A stretch of 64,000 nt of DNA from Pseudoduganella rivuli (GCF_009674485.1 NZ_WKJJ01000025.1:1-64000); one strand, 5' to 3'. Numbered from the stretch's first letter, positions 49,047 through 58,201 are shown. Notes: generated from the sequence alone by a model not told the origin. Numbers and translations are program-made.

Positions 49047-50249
49047 TCAATGCCCGCCCACCACCCGCCGCACCGCCACCACCCGTCCCCCATCCCGCAC
49101 ATCAAGCCGCCCGCTAAACGCCGTCAACCCATACGCCCCCATCACCACCAGCGCCCCGATCCACCCCGTATGCACCAGCCCCAGGTGCTCGACAATCAAG
49201 CCCCCGCCCCACGCGCCGCCTGCAATCCCGAGATTGAACGCCGCGATATTCAAGCCGGACGCCACATCCACGGCACGCGGCGTGTAATGCTCCGCCTGCT
49301 GCACGACATACACCTGCAACCCCGCCACATTACCAAACGCCACAGCGCCCCACAGCAGCACGGTTGCGACCACCAACACCGGATGCGGCGCCGTGAACGA
49401 CAGCACCAGCAATACGGCGGCCAGCCCCGCGAAGATGATCTTCAGCGCACCGATCGGACCGCGCCGGTCCGCCAGCTTGCCGCCCCAGATATTGCCGACG
49501 GCCACCGACACGCCATACACCAGCATCACCAGCCCCACCGCATTGTCGCCAAAGCCCGCCAGTTTTTGCAGGATCGGCGCCAGATACGTAAAAGCCGTGA
49601 ACGAACCGCCGTAACCGGCCGCCGTCATCGCATACACCAGCAGCAAGCGCGGCTGGCCCAGCACCTTGACCTGTTGCAGCAGCGATGCGGGCGGGCTGTG
49701 GCGAATATTGGAAGGGACGAACAGCAGGCTGCCGATGAACGCCAGCACGCCCAGCGCGGACACGGCAAGGAAGGTGGCGCGCCAGCCCAGGTGCTGGCCG
49801 ATGAACGTCCCCAGCGGCACACCGGTCACCAGCGCCACCGTCAGGCCGGTGAACATGATGGCGATCGCGCTGGCCGCCTTTTCTTTCGGCACCAGCGACG
49901 TGGCGATGGTGGAACCGATGGAAAAGAACACGCCGTGCGCCAGCCCCGTTAAAATGCGCGCGGCCACCAGCGATCCGTAACCGGGCGCCAGCCAAGCCAG
50001 CAAGTTGCCGGCGGTGAACAGCACCATCAGCCCCAGCAGCAATTGCTTGCGCGGCACGCGGCCCGTCAGCGCGGTCAAGACCGGCGCGCCGACGGCCACG
50101 CCCAGCGCATACAGGCTGACCAGCAGCCCGGCCGATGGCAGGTTGACGCCCAGGTCGGCGGCGATGGTGGGCAGCAGCCCTACGATAACGAATTCGGTGG
50201 TCCCGATGGCAAACGCGCTGATGGTCAGCGCCAGCAAGGCAATAGGCAT
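49047..50249 (-). CDS. MFS transporter, DHA1 family (AraJ/YdeA-like exporter)
   Basis: A 400-residue drug/sugar exporter-type permease with 12 transmembrane segments. ISAFAIGTTEFVIVGLLPTIA in TM1, the motif A-like GRVPRKQLLLGLM and motif C-like LVTGVPLGTFIG are typical of the AraJ/arabinose-efflux branch of DHA1. GGAGTTATTC precedes the ATG. The C-terminal tail ends in a basic, valine-rich stretch. It is divergent from the DUF3820 gene. The substrate is unknown. Confidence 0.87.
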   Translation of the reverse strand: MPIALLALTISAFAIGTTEFVIVGLLPTIAADLGVNLPSAGLLVSLYALGVAVGAPVLTALTGRVPRKQLLLGLMVLFTAGNLLAWLAPGYGSLVAARILTGLAHGVFFSIGSTIATSLVPKEKAASAIAIMFTGLTVALVTGVPLGTFIGQHLGWRATFLAVSALGVLAFIGSLLFVPSNIRHSPPASLLQQVKVLGQPRLLLVYAMTAAGYGGSFTAFTYLAPILQKLAGFGDNAVGLVMLVYGVSVAVGNIWGGKLADRRGPIGALKIIFAGLAAVLLVLSFTAPHPVLVVATVLLWGAVAFGNVAGLQVYVVQQAEHYTPRAVDVASGLNIAAFNLGIAGGAWGGGLIVEHLGLVHTGWIGALVVMGAYGLTAFSGRLDVRDGGRVVAVRRVVGGH

Positions 50250-50351
50250 GAATAACTCCTGTCGAGGTTGGATGCCCGGCAGTATCGCGCCTATCGTCTT
50301 TGCGAAAAATACGTCATTCGGCAGAATATATTTGAGTGAAAATCAACAATC

Positions 50352-50570
50352 ATGAATGCAGAAGCGCTGGCGCAATTGCTGACTTACAAGATGCCCTACG
50401 GCAAATACAAAGACCGCGTGCTGGCCGACCTGCCCGGCCACTACCTGGGCTGGATGGCCCGCGAAGGCTTTCCCAAGGGCCAGCTGGGCAGCCTGCTGGC
50501 CCTGATGTACGAGCTGGACCACAACAACCTGCGCGCCCTGCTGGACCCGCTGCGCGCGCCGCGCCGCTGA
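50352..50570 (+). CDS. DUF3820 family protein
   Basis: A 72-residue protein of a widespread small family (DUF3820). The core reads KMPYGKYKDRVLADLPGHYL, then a conserved WMAREGFPKGQLG block and a short basic end. Proteins of this family are of unknown function, and short stand-alone copies are common in proteobacteria. It is probably expressed from the divergent promoter shared with the MFS gene. It is followed 37 bp later by a DinB-type gene. Confidence 0.85.
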   Translation: MNAEALAQLLTYKMPYGKYKDRVLADLPGHYLGWMAREGFPKGQLGSLLALMYELDHNNLRALLDPLRAPRR

Positions 50571-50607
50571 GCGGCCTACAATGGCAGTTTTAATGGTGGA
50601 GACAGAC

Positions 50608-51144
50608 ATGGCAGGCACCAGCTACGTGCGCAAGATGGCCGAATACAACGCATGGATGAATGCGAAAGTGTACGAGGCAGCCGGCAAGCTGCCCGCTGAA
50701 GAACTGGCCCGCGAGCGCGGCGCCTTTTTCGGCTCCATCCTCGGTACCTTGAACCACCTGCTGGTGGCCGACACCATCTGGCTCAAGCGCTTCGCCGCGC
50801 ACCCGTCGCAATTTGCCGCGCTGGAAGCCGTGCGGTCACTGCCGCTGCCGGAACGGCTCGACACCATGCTGTTCACGGACCTGGCGCCGATGACGGTGCA
50901 CCGCGTCTGGCTCGACGGCGTCATCACGGCCTTTGCCGACACCGTCACGGACGCCGAACTGGCGTCCACCCTGCACTACGCGAACACCAAGGGCATCCCC
51001 TACTCCCGCCAGTTGTCCGGCGTCCTGATGCACTTCTTCAACCACCAGACCCACCACCGGGGCCAGGTGTCGACGTTGCTGACGCAGGCGGGCGTGGATA
51101 TCGGCGCTACGGATTTGCTGGTGCTGATACCGGACGCACTGTAA
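50608..51144 (+). CDS. DinB family protein (putative metal-dependent)
   Basis: 178 residues from the ATG at 50608 (TGGAGA upstream); an earlier in-frame ATG lacks a good site. The four-helix DinB/YfiT fold is indicated by YNAWMNAKVYEAAGKLP near the start, the first metal His in TLNHLLVADTIWL and the H-x3-H pair in HFFNHQTHHRGQVST near the end. Related proteins bind a divalent metal and may act as thiol-dependent transferases. It ends at the stop codon of the convergent glutaredoxin-like gene with no gap. Confidence 0.88.
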   Translation: MAGTSYVRKMAEYNAWMNAKVYEAAGKLPAEELARERGAFFGSILGTLNHLLVADTIWLKRFAAHPSQFAALEAVRSLPLPERLDTMLFTDLAPMTVHRVWLDGVITAFADTVTDAELASTLHYANTKGIPYSRQLSGVLMHFFNHQTHHRGQVSTLLTQAGVDIGATDLLVLIPDAL

Positions 51145-51525
51145 TCAGCCGCCGATCTTGGGCGCCGTCAGCGCCGTGAACTCACCGCTGTCGATCAGGC
51201 GCTGCAAATCCTGCGCGCCGCCGATCAACGTGCCGTTGATGAACACCATCGGCAACGTCGGCCAGCCCGACCACATCTTCAGCGCCGTGCGGCGGCGCCA
51301 CTGGCTCAAGTAGCTGCCGTACTCGAGATACGCGTATTGCACGCCCTGGCGGTCCAGCAAGCCCCGCGCCTTGCGGGGGAAGGGATTCATGGCCATGCCG
51401 ACCACGACGATCTTGTTGGCCGCGACGGCGGCCTGCACTTCCTGCACGATATCGGCATGGTTGCCGCTGATCTTCGCGCGGATGGCGGGGTGGATGCGGG
51501 ATTCCTCGAGGACTGGGCGGCTCAT
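51145..51525 (-). CDS. Glutaredoxin-like protein lacking the active-site cysteines
   Basis: 126 residues with a glutaredoxin fold: VVVGMAMNPFPRKARGLLD replaces the usual C-P-F-C active site with N-P-F-P (47-50). The glutathione-groove signature is kept in TLPMVFINGTLIGGAQDL (90-107, cis-Pro92). The protein contains no cysteine at all. It therefore cannot do dithiol or monothiol exchange and may bind glutathione or a partner instead. An N-terminal extension of about 35 residues precedes the fold. GGAG lies 11 bases before the ATG. Confidence 0.8.
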   Translation of the reverse strand: MSRPVLEESRIHPAIRAKISGNHADIVQEVQAAVAANKIVVVGMAMNPFPRKARGLLDRQGVQYAYLEYGSYLSQWRRRTALKMWSGWPTLPMVFINGTLIGGAQDLQRLIDSGEFTALTAPKIGG

Positions 51526-51632
51526 TATTTTGCAAACTCCGATACTAAATTAGGAAGATGATGGCATTTTTGAGACAACATTTCCACAATGCCACGCTAG
51601 AATGGTGTCATATCACCCGTGGAGGAAATCCA

Positions 51633-51809
51633 ATGAAAACGACACTCGCCCTGCTTGTCTTTGCAAGCCTTGCCCTGACGGGCTGCGCCACCCAACCTGC
51701 TGCAACCACTGCGCAAGCGCAGGCAGTCACGACGCCCAGCCAGATGATGAAAGCGGAGTATGACACGCCGATCACGGCCAGCCGCGAAGCGCGCCGCACC
51801 GTCCAGTAA
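51633..51809 (+). CDS. Small lipoprotein
   Basis: 58 residues from the ATG at 51633 with GGAGG upstream. The signal peptide MKTTLALLVFASLALTGC ends in a clear lipobox (LTGC), so the mature protein is a lipid-anchored peptide of about 41 residues. It is rich in Ala/Thr/Gln and has no recognisable domain. It is probably an outer-membrane lipoprotein of unknown function. It converges with the c-di-GMP gene at 51820. Confidence 0.8.
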   Translation: MKTTLALLVFASLALTGCATQPAATTAQAQAVTTPSQMMKAEYDTPITASREARRTVQ

Positions 51810-51819
51810 TCCCCGATCT

Positions 51820-54009
51820 TCAGCGGGAAGTGAACGCCAGCCGCTTCCCTTCCCGCAGCATGTGGGCAAAGTCGTCCGGCGGCACGGGCGGGCTGAAGAA
51901 ATAGCCCTGTAACTGGTCGCAGCCCAGCTCCCGCAGGAAGCTCATCTGTTCCGCGGTTTCCACCCCTTCGGCCACAATTTCCTGCCGCAGTTGCTGCGCC
52001 ATCGTGACAATGGCCCGCGCAATCGCGCAATCGTTTTCCTCGTACGGCAAGCCGATGACGAAGGAGCGGTCGATTTTCAGTGTACTGATGGGGAATTTCT
52101 TCAGGTAAGCCAGGCTGGAATAGCCGGTACCGAAATCATCCAGCGCCAGCGCCAGGCCCATGGCCACCAGTTCGTTCATGATGCTGATGACGTTGTCGGC
52201 GCCGCCCACCAGCAAGCTTTCCGTGATTTCCAGCATCAGCTGTTCCGGCAGCACGCCATGGCGCTGCATCACGTCCGCCATGCGCTCCGGCAGGCGCGCA
52301 TCGAACTGGCGCGCCGACAGGTTGACGGCAATCGGCGTCATGATCAGGTTCTCGTCCTGCCACGCGCGCACCTGGCGGCACGCTTCTTCCAGCACCCAGT
52401 TGCCCAGTTCCAGGATCAGGCCCGTCTCTTCCGCCACGGGAATGAACACGCCGGGCGACACCATGCCGCGCACCGGGTGCTTCCAGCGCAGCAGCGCTTC
52501 CGCACCAACGATACGGCCGCTGCGCAGGCTGACTTTGGGCTGGTAATATAGCAGCAATTCATTGTTGTGCAGCGCGCTGCGCAATTCGCTTTCAATGCGC
52601 AAATGCTCTTTCGCGCGCTGGTTCATTTCTTCACTGTAGAACAGGAATTCCGCTTCCCCCTGCACGGCTTTCGACGTCGCCACATCCGCATGGCGGATCA
52701 GGCTGTTCGTATCGAAACCATCTTCCGGATAGACGGCAATGCCGGTGTGCACGCGCACTTGCAACGTGTGCTGCGCCAGTTCGATCGGCGCGGCCACGGA
52801 ACTGGCCAGCTTTTGCGCGACGATGGCCGCGTGTTCGCGTTTTTCAATGTGCAGCAGCGCGACCGCGAAGCGGTTGCCGTCCAGCCGCGCCAGGATGTCG
52901 CCTTCGCGCAGCACGCCGCGGAATTGCTTGCCGACGGCCTGCAACAGTTCATTGCCGACGTCATGGCCCAGCGTATCGCTGATCGCGCCCAGGCGGCCGA
53001 TTTCCACCGACAGCAGCGCGCCATGCTCGTGGCTGCGGCGCGCTTCCGTCAGCGCCTGCCCCATCAGTTGCGACAGCAGGCACTGGTTCGGCAAGCCCGT
53101 CAGCGTGTCGTAGTTGGCCATGCGCTGCATGCGCGCTTCCGCATCCTTGTGCACGCTGATGTCGGAAAACAGCGAGAACGTGTGACTGATGTTGCCGGCC
53201 TCGTCGCGCACGGCGCTGATGGTGACCGATTGCGGGAACAGTTCGCCATTCTTGCGGCGGCCGATGATCTCCCCGCGCCACGGGCCGGCGCCCGTCATCG
53301 CGGCGCGCACCTTGGCGCGGAATTCCGCGTCGTGCACGCCGGAACGCAGCAAGTCCGGCGTGCGGCCCAGCGATTCGCCCGGCGTGTAGCCGGTAATGCG
53401 GGTGAAGGCGCTGTTGATCGAGACGATGCGTTCGCTGGAATCGGTGATCAGCACGCCCTGGTCGCTGTCTTCGATGATGCGGGCGTGCAGGCTGACTTTG
53501 TCCACTTCGGACAACGGTTCATGCACCTGCTTCATGGCCACGTGCATGCCGACCGGTTCGCCGCCGTCATCCTTCAACAGCCGCATGGCCAGCTTGACCC
53601 AGATCACGTCGCCGCTCTTGCGGCGGCGCCGCACTTCCGCCGTAACCCGGTTATCCGAGTTCTCCGGGTTGTCGCCCTGGGCCATGAACAGGTCGGCGAT
53701 GTGGTCGTCTTCATCGTCGTCGGCATGCAGGAACAGGATGTTTTGTCCCAATACTTCGGTGGCCGTGTAGCCAAACAGCGTTTCGGCTGCGGCATTCCAT
53801 GACGTCAGGTACCCGGCCAGGTCCAGCGTCAAAATCGCTTCGGGCGGCGCCGCCGGCTCGGCCGGCAAGTTGGCGCCAACCCCGGAGCGGGACTGTACTT
53901 CAGCCAGCGCCGCATCCAGTTCGGCAAGCGTGGCCGCCAGGGCTTCGCCCTGTTGCGTTCGGGCGGCGAGGCTCAGTGCCAGGCAGCGCTCGATCGCCTT
54001 GTCAACCAT
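51820..54009 (-). CDS. PAS-PAS-GGDEF-EAL protein, probable c-di-GMP phosphodiesterase
   Basis: 729 residues, no transmembrane segment. Two PAS domains (about 55-150 and 170-290, the latter with RIVSINSAFTRITGYTPGE) are followed by a GGDEF domain with a degenerate signature (ARLDGNRFAVALL instead of GGDEF). The EAL domain (about 470-715) is intact: GAEALLRWKHP, DDFGTGYSSLAYL and the KIDRSFV lysine motif. It most likely breaks down c-di-GMP, with the GGDEF part as a regulatory GTP-binding module. Its ATG overlaps the 3' end of the HDOD gene by 8 bp, so the two are coupled. Confidence 0.9.
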   Translation of the reverse strand: MVDKAIERCLALSLAARTQQGEALAATLAELDAALAEVQSRSGVGANLPAEPAAPPEAILTLDLAGYLTSWNAAAETLFGYTATEVLGQNILFLHADDDEDDHIADLFMAQGDNPENSDNRVTAEVRRRRKSGDVIWVKLAMRLLKDDGGEPVGMHVAMKQVHEPLSEVDKVSLHARIIEDSDQGVLITDSSERIVSINSAFTRITGYTPGESLGRTPDLLRSGVHDAEFRAKVRAAMTGAGPWRGEIIGRRKNGELFPQSVTISAVRDEAGNISHTFSLFSDISVHKDAEARMQRMANYDTLTGLPNQCLLSQLMGQALTEARRSHEHGALLSVEIGRLGAISDTLGHDVGNELLQAVGKQFRGVLREGDILARLDGNRFAVALLHIEKREHAAIVAQKLASSVAAPIELAQHTLQVRVHTGIAVYPEDGFDTNSLIRHADVATSKAVQGEAEFLFYSEEMNQRAKEHLRIESELRSALHNNELLLYYQPKVSLRSGRIVGAEALLRWKHPVRGMVSPGVFIPVAEETGLILELGNWVLEEACRQVRAWQDENLIMTPIAVNLSARQFDARLPERMADVMQRHGVLPEQLMLEITESLLVGGADNVISIMNELVAMGLALALDDFGTGYSSLAYLKKFPISTLKIDRSFVIGLPYEENDCAIARAIVTMAQQLRQEIVAEGVETAEQMSFLRELGCDQLQGYFFSPPVPPDDFAHMLREGKRLAFTSR

Positions 54010-54967
54010 GGGCCGATCCCCTGTCGGTGGCCACGCTCAGCATCCAGCTGTGCGATTCCCCGACGATGCGGTTGAAGTCGTCCGGCTCCAGCGGCAGCGC
54101 CGGCAACCGCGCCGCGATGGCGGCAAAGTCTCGCCGCTCGGCCGCTTCGACCAGCGCCAGCAAGGCGCCCAGTTCTCCTTCCTTGTCCAGCAGCGCATGC
54201 GCCACCGCATCGCTGACCGTCAATGGCGCCAGCACTTCCGGCAGCGGCATGCCGAACAGCACGCCCAGCAGCGAAAACATGCCGACCATGAACGCCTGTT
54301 CCTGCTGCGGCTTGCCCATGCCGGTTTCGCGCGCCAGCATTTCCAGCGCGTGTGCCCGCACGGCCACGCGCGCCAGCAGCATCGGCGAACGCACGTCGCC
54401 TTCGCGCGCGGAAAACAGCATCAGGTTCAGCCAGCGGCGCAATTGCTGGCGGCCCAGGATCAGGATCGCCTGCGCAAAGCTGCCGACCTTGCGGCCCGAA
54501 CCCATCGACAGCGAATTGACCACCTTCAGCAAGTGATACGACAGCGTCGGATCGCGGCGCAGCAGCGCTTCGATTTCGTGGGTGTCGGCGTCGTTCGACA
54601 CCAGTTGCACCAGTTGCAGCGCCAGCGCGCGCGACGCGGCTTGCGCCCCCACCGCCTTGGCCGGCGGCGCCAGCGGCCAGTCGCCCGCCAGCCATGCCGC
54701 ATTGGGCGCCAGCGCGCCCTTGTCGAAGGCGCCATCGACCCGTTGCACCTGCTCCTCCGGCAACACTTTCCAGCCAGCGTCCAGCCACGCCTGTGCATCG
54801 TCCAGACCATCCGGAATAAAGCAGGGGAATGCGCCAGCCAGCGTGGTCAGTTCGTCATCGGGCTGCGCGGATGGTGCGGCGGCGGCCAGCAACAGGCCGG
54901 CCAGCTTGCCGTTGCGGTCGGCAAGGTGTTCGAGGAAGACAGGTGGGGTGATGCCAGGTACGGTCAT
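54002..54967 (-). CDS. HDOD domain-containing protein (YuxH-like, EAL-less)
   Basis: 321 residues from the ATG at 54967. The N-terminal part (1-110) is a short, degenerate EAL-like module and the HDOD domain spans about 120-310 (LLRRDPTLSYHLLKVVNSLS, AILILGRQQLRRWLNLML). YuxH-type proteins normally join a full EAL domain to HDOD. Here the EAL part is too short to be a phosphodiesterase. It is translationally coupled to the downstream PAS-GGDEF-EAL gene, which could supply the missing activity. The start has a weak ribosome site, so the true N-terminus may differ. Confidence 0.8.
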   Translation of the reverse strand: MTVPGITPPVFLEHLADRNGKLAGLLLAAAAPSAQPDDELTTLAGAFPCFIPDGLDDAQAWLDAGWKVLPEEQVQRVDGAFDKGALAPNAAWLAGDWPLAPPAKAVGAQAASRALALQLVQLVSNDADTHEIEALLRRDPTLSYHLLKVVNSLSMGSGRKVGSFAQAILILGRQQLRRWLNLMLFSAREGDVRSPMLLARVAVRAHALEMLARETGMGKPQQEQAFMVGMFSLLGVLFGMPLPEVLAPLTVSDAVAHALLDKEGELGALLALVEAAERRDFAAIAARLPALPLEPDDFNRIVGESHSWMLSVATDRGSAHG

Positions 54968-55117
54968 GATGCAAGGTGGAACAGTTGTAGTCTCATTATG
55001 GTACTCCGAAAACTGTTGGCGATGGTCAACTACCGTGACGCCCCAAGGCTGCCGGCGCCAGCACATCCGGCGCCCAATATTCGAAATTTTTGATGATTCG
55101 ACCGGATATTTTCCATT

Positions 55118-55145
55118 TTTTGAAACAAACCGGGCGGCCTATACT
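55118..55145 (+). promoter_or_regulatory. Putative sigma-70 promoter of the pirin gene
   Basis: -10 TATACT (55140-55145) and a -35-like TTTTGA (55118-55123) with 16 bp between. It lies about 85 bp before the pirin ATG in the 262-bp divergent region. No other feature was seen in that region. Confidence 0.5.
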
Positions 55146-55229
55146 GTGTTCCATCGAAGCGGTAAAGACAAGAGCAACGCAGGAAACAACGTTCGAATTT
55201 ATCGCATAACCCACACAAAGGAGCGCAAC

Positions 55230-55931
55230 ATGCTGCAAGTACGTAAAAGTGAAGACCGGGGCCACGCCAACCACGGCTGGCTGGATTCGCACCACACCTT
55301 TTCGTTTGGCCACTACTACGATCCCCAGCACACGGGTTTTGGTCCTCTGCTGGTAATCAATGAAGACCGCGTGGCGGCGGGCCAGGGATTTGGCGCCCAC
55401 GGCCACCGCGACATGGAAATCATTTCCTATGTCCTGGACGGCGCGCTGGAGCACCAGGACAGCATGGGTAACGGTTCCGTGTTGCACTACGGCGACGTGC
55501 AGCGCATGACGGCCGGCACCGGCGTGCGCCACAGCGAGTTCAATCATTCGAAAACGGAGGGTGTGCATTTCCTGCAAATCTGGATCCAGCCTTCGCAAAC
55601 CGGGATCGCTCCCGGCTACGAAGAAAAGCATTTCACGCCGGAAAGCAAGCAAGGCCAGCTGCGCTTGATCGCCTCCAGCGATGGCCGCGACGGCTCCGTG
55701 CTGATCCACCAGGATGCGGCGATTTACGCCACCATCCTGAATGGCGCGGATCGCGTGGAGCACGCGCTGGACAAGGACCGGGCCGCCTATGTGCACGTGA
55801 TCCGGGGCAAAGTCACCGTCAACGGGACCCTGCTGCAAGGCGGCGATGCACTGAAAATCTTGTCGGAAGATAAAGTCGAGATTCACAGTGCGGATGCGGC
55901 GGAATTGCTGGTGTTTGACTTGCCATATTGA
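55230..55931 (+). CDS. Pirin family protein (YhhW/quercetinase-like)
   Basis: 233 residues from the ATG at 55230 with AAAGGAGCGC upstream. A bicupin fold with the metal site in the N-terminal barrel: His residues in FGAHGHRDMEIISYVLDGAL and GTGVRHSEFNHS. The start SEDRGHANHGWLDSHHTFSFG is the family signature. Related proteins (YhhW) cleave quercetin-type flavonols with a divalent metal, and others act as redox sensors. It is the only gene of its transcription unit. Confidence 0.92.
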   Translation: MLQVRKSEDRGHANHGWLDSHHTFSFGHYYDPQHTGFGPLLVINEDRVAAGQGFGAHGHRDMEIISYVLDGALEHQDSMGNGSVLHYGDVQRMTAGTGVRHSEFNHSKTEGVHFLQIWIQPSQTGIAPGYEEKHFTPESKQGQLRLIASSDGRDGSVLIHQDAAIYATILNGADRVEHALDKDRAAYVHVIRGKVTVNGTLLQGGDALKILSEDKVEIHSADAAELLVFDLPY

Positions 55932-55984
55932 AAAAGTGAATATGCAACCTAATATAGGCAGCATAGACATTCCGCAAATTTTGC

Positions 55985-56022
55985 TATGATGCAGGCATGC
56001 GTTTCGTCAAAGAAGCGCATGC
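55985..56022 (+). promoter_or_regulatory. ribA leader: -10 element and long hairpin
   Basis: A -10 TATGAT (55985-55990) is followed five bases later by an inverted repeat at 55995-56022: GCATGCGTTTC / GAAGCGCATGC, 11 bp with one G-T pair and loop GTCAAA. The hairpin would form the very start of the ribA transcript. It does not match the much larger FMN riboswitch. It could stabilise the mRNA or end the pirin transcript. Confidence 0.4.
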
Positions 56023-56053
56023 TTGTCTATTTTGAAGCATTTGAAAGAACGCT

Positions 56054-56704
56054 ATGCAGCCCGTTGCAGAAACACCTGTCAAAGAAGAACTCGATTACGT
56101 CACGTCGTGCCTGTTGCCGACCCCCTGGGCGCAATTCACGCTGCACGCGTTCGTCGAGCACGCGACGGGCAAGGAACACCTGGCCATGGTGCTGGGCGAT
56201 ATCACGGACGGCGCGCCGGTGCTGGCGCGCGTGCATTCCGAGTGCCTGACGGGCGACGTGCTGTATTCGCAGCGCTGCGATTGCGGCGCGCAACTGGAAG
56301 GCGCGCTGAAACGCGTGGCCGAAGAAGGCCGCGGCGTCGTGCTGTACCTGCGCCAGGAAGGCCGCGGCATCGGCCTGATCAACAAGATGCGCGCCTACCG
56401 CCTGCAGGAAGCGGGCTTCGATACCGTGCAAGCCAATGAACAACTGGGCTTCAAGGCCGACCAGCGCAATTACGCGCTGGTGGAACCGATGCTCAAGCAA
56501 TTCAATATCAGCAGCCTGCGCCTGATGACGAACAATCCGCGCAAGATCGCCGCGATGGAAGCACTGGGCGTCACAGTCGCCGAACGCGTGCCGCTGCTGG
56601 TCAACCGCAACAAGTTCAACCAGCACTACCTGAACACCAAGGCTGCCAAGCTGGGCCACATGATGACCCCGCCACCTGCCGCCGCGGAGGATGGCGAGCT
56701 GTAA
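56054..56704 (+). CDS. ribA: GTP cyclohydrolase II (RibA)
   Basis: 216 residues, slightly longer than the 196 of E. coli RibA. It opens the riboflavin pathway by converting GTP to 2,5-diamino-6-ribosylamino-4-pyrimidinone 5'-phosphate. The zinc cysteines are Cys64, Cys75 and Cys77 (HSECLTGDVLYSQRCDCGAQ), and the GTP site YLRQEGRGIGLINKMRAY is intact. The N-terminal 12-20 residues are an extension. The leader carries a hairpin but no FMN riboswitch. It is a stand-alone enzyme with no ribB fusion. Confidence 0.95.
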   Translation: MQPVAETPVKEELDYVTSCLLPTPWAQFTLHAFVEHATGKEHLAMVLGDITDGAPVLARVHSECLTGDVLYSQRCDCGAQLEGALKRVAEEGRGVVLYLRQEGRGIGLINKMRAYRLQEAGFDTVQANEQLGFKADQRNYALVEPMLKQFNISSLRLMTNNPRKIAAMEALGVTVAERVPLLVNRNKFNQHYLNTKAAKLGHMMTPPPAAAEDGEL

Positions 56705-56815
56705 TCCCGGCCCACCTCGCCCGCCCCGCATGAACCTGACCATTCATCCTGTAACAACGTTGATTCACTGGGGCAGCGCAAGCGGTTACGGCGCGGCGGC
56801 CCTGGTCGCTACCGC

Positions 56816-58201
56816 ATGAAACTACGCCAACTCGCCGTAACACTCACGATCGCATGGGGCAGCACCGCTGCACTGGCCGCCCCCGCCACCTCGCCGGCCG
56901 ATGCGCCGCGCGCACCGCTCAATACCAATAACGGCAACGGCGCCGCTTCCGCTACGGAAGCCGCCGCCTTGCCGCAGCCGTCAAGTTCCGCACAAAAGCT
57001 GTACTCCAGCGCCAAGGCCGACTTGCTGCAAGTGCGCTCGCTGCTGAAAAGCGGCCGCACGCAATCGTCGGTCGGCTCCGGCTTCCTGATCGGGAACAGC
57101 AACCTGGTGGTGACCAATTACCACGTGGTGTCGGAGTTCGCGCTGGAACCGGATACCTATGCGGGCGAATGGGTCGATACCGGCGGCCAGCGCGGCAACG
57201 TGGAATTGATGGCGGTCGACGTGCTGCACGACCTGGCCGTGGTGCGCGTCAACCGCAACGGCACGGGCGTGTTCAACATGCCGGAACACCTGGCGCGGCT
57301 GTCGCAGGGCCAGTATTTGTACTCGCTGGGGAATCCGCTCGACCTGGGCTTCGCGATTTCCGAAGGCGCCTACAACGGCGTGATCGCGCGCAGTTTTTAC
57401 GACCAGCTGATGTTCACGGGACCCATCAACTCCGGCATGAGCGGCGGGCCCAGCGTGACGGTGAATGGCGAGATCGCCGGTGTCAACGTCTCCAAGCGTC
57501 TCGACGGCGAGCTGGTGAGTTTCCTGGTGCCGGCCCGTTATGCGCAGGAATTGCTGAAAACCGTGACGCCGAAAAGCGCGCCGCCCAAGGATTTCACCAA
57601 CATCGTGGCGCAGCAATTGCTGGCGCACCAGAAAGCCATGGTGGACCAGTTGCTGGCCACGCCGCTGACCATGAAAGCCATGGGCCCGTATAAAGTGCCG
57701 GTGCGCGAATCGGAACAGATGCGCTGCTGGGGACGCTCCAACGTCAAGGCGGATAAACCGTTCACGGTCGATATCACCAGCTGCGCCATGGAATCGGCGA
57801 TCTTCGTGTCGGGCACGCTGCAAACGGGCGCGATCGGCATCCGCCACCAGTTCATGCGCAGCACGGGGCTCGACCCGGTGCGCTTCGCACAACTGTCCAG
57901 CGCGTCGTTCAAGAACGAAGGCTTTGGCAGCCACAAGGACAGCCGCCTGACGGGACCGCAATGCACGGAAGAATTCGTGCGCGGCCAGGGCCCGAACAGC
58001 GTGCCGCTGCGCGCCGTGCTGTGCGTGCGGGCCTACCGCAAGTTCCAGGGTTTATACGATTTCGCGCTGCTGACAGCCAGCACCGATGAAGGACTGATGA
58101 ATTTGCAGAGCCGCCTCGACGCGCGGGGCGTGTCCTATGAAAACGGCATGCGCACCGCGCGCGCTTTCCTGGAAGCGCTGTCGCGCGGGACGGCCCAATG
58201 A
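56816..58201 (+). CDS. Periplasmic trypsin-like serine protease (S1C/HtrA-like, no PDZ)
   Basis: 461 residues with a signal peptide (1-21, ending ALA) and a low-complexity Ala/Asn/Ser stretch to about 55. The chymotrypsin-like triad is visible: His103 in VVTNYHVVSE, Asp139 in VLHDLAVVRV and Ser209 in SGMSGGP. No PDZ domain is seen. The C-terminal 190 residues contain four Cys and resemble no domain I know. Its stop overlaps the start of the FHA gene (ATGA), so the two work together. It is probably an envelope stress or processing protease. Confidence 0.85.
   Translation: MKLRQLAVTLTIAWGSTAALAAPATSPADAPRAPLNTNNGNGAASATEAAALPQPSSSAQKLYSSAKADLLQVRSLLKSGRTQSSVGSGFLIGNSNLVVTNYHVVSEFALEPDTYAGEWVDTGGQRGNVELMAVDVLHDLAVVRVNRNGTGVFNMPEHLARLSQGQYLYSLGNPLDLGFAISEGAYNGVIARSFYDQLMFTGPINSGMSGGPSVTVNGEIAGVNVSKRLDGELVSFLVPARYAQELLKTVTPKSAPPKDFTNIVAQQLLAHQKAMVDQLLATPLTMKAMGPYKVPVRESEQMRCWGRSNVKADKPFTVDITSCAMESAIFVSGTLQTGAIGIRHQFMRSTGLDPVRFAQLSSASFKNEGFGSHKDSRLTGPQCTEEFVRGQGPNSVPLRAVLCVRAYRKFQGLYDFALLTASTDEGLMNLQSRLDARGVSYENGMRTARAFLEALSRGTAQ

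Noticed and set aside
55995..56022. FMN riboswitch before ribA
   Set aside because: Only a single 11-bp hairpin is present. The multi-stem conserved core of the RFN element is absent.
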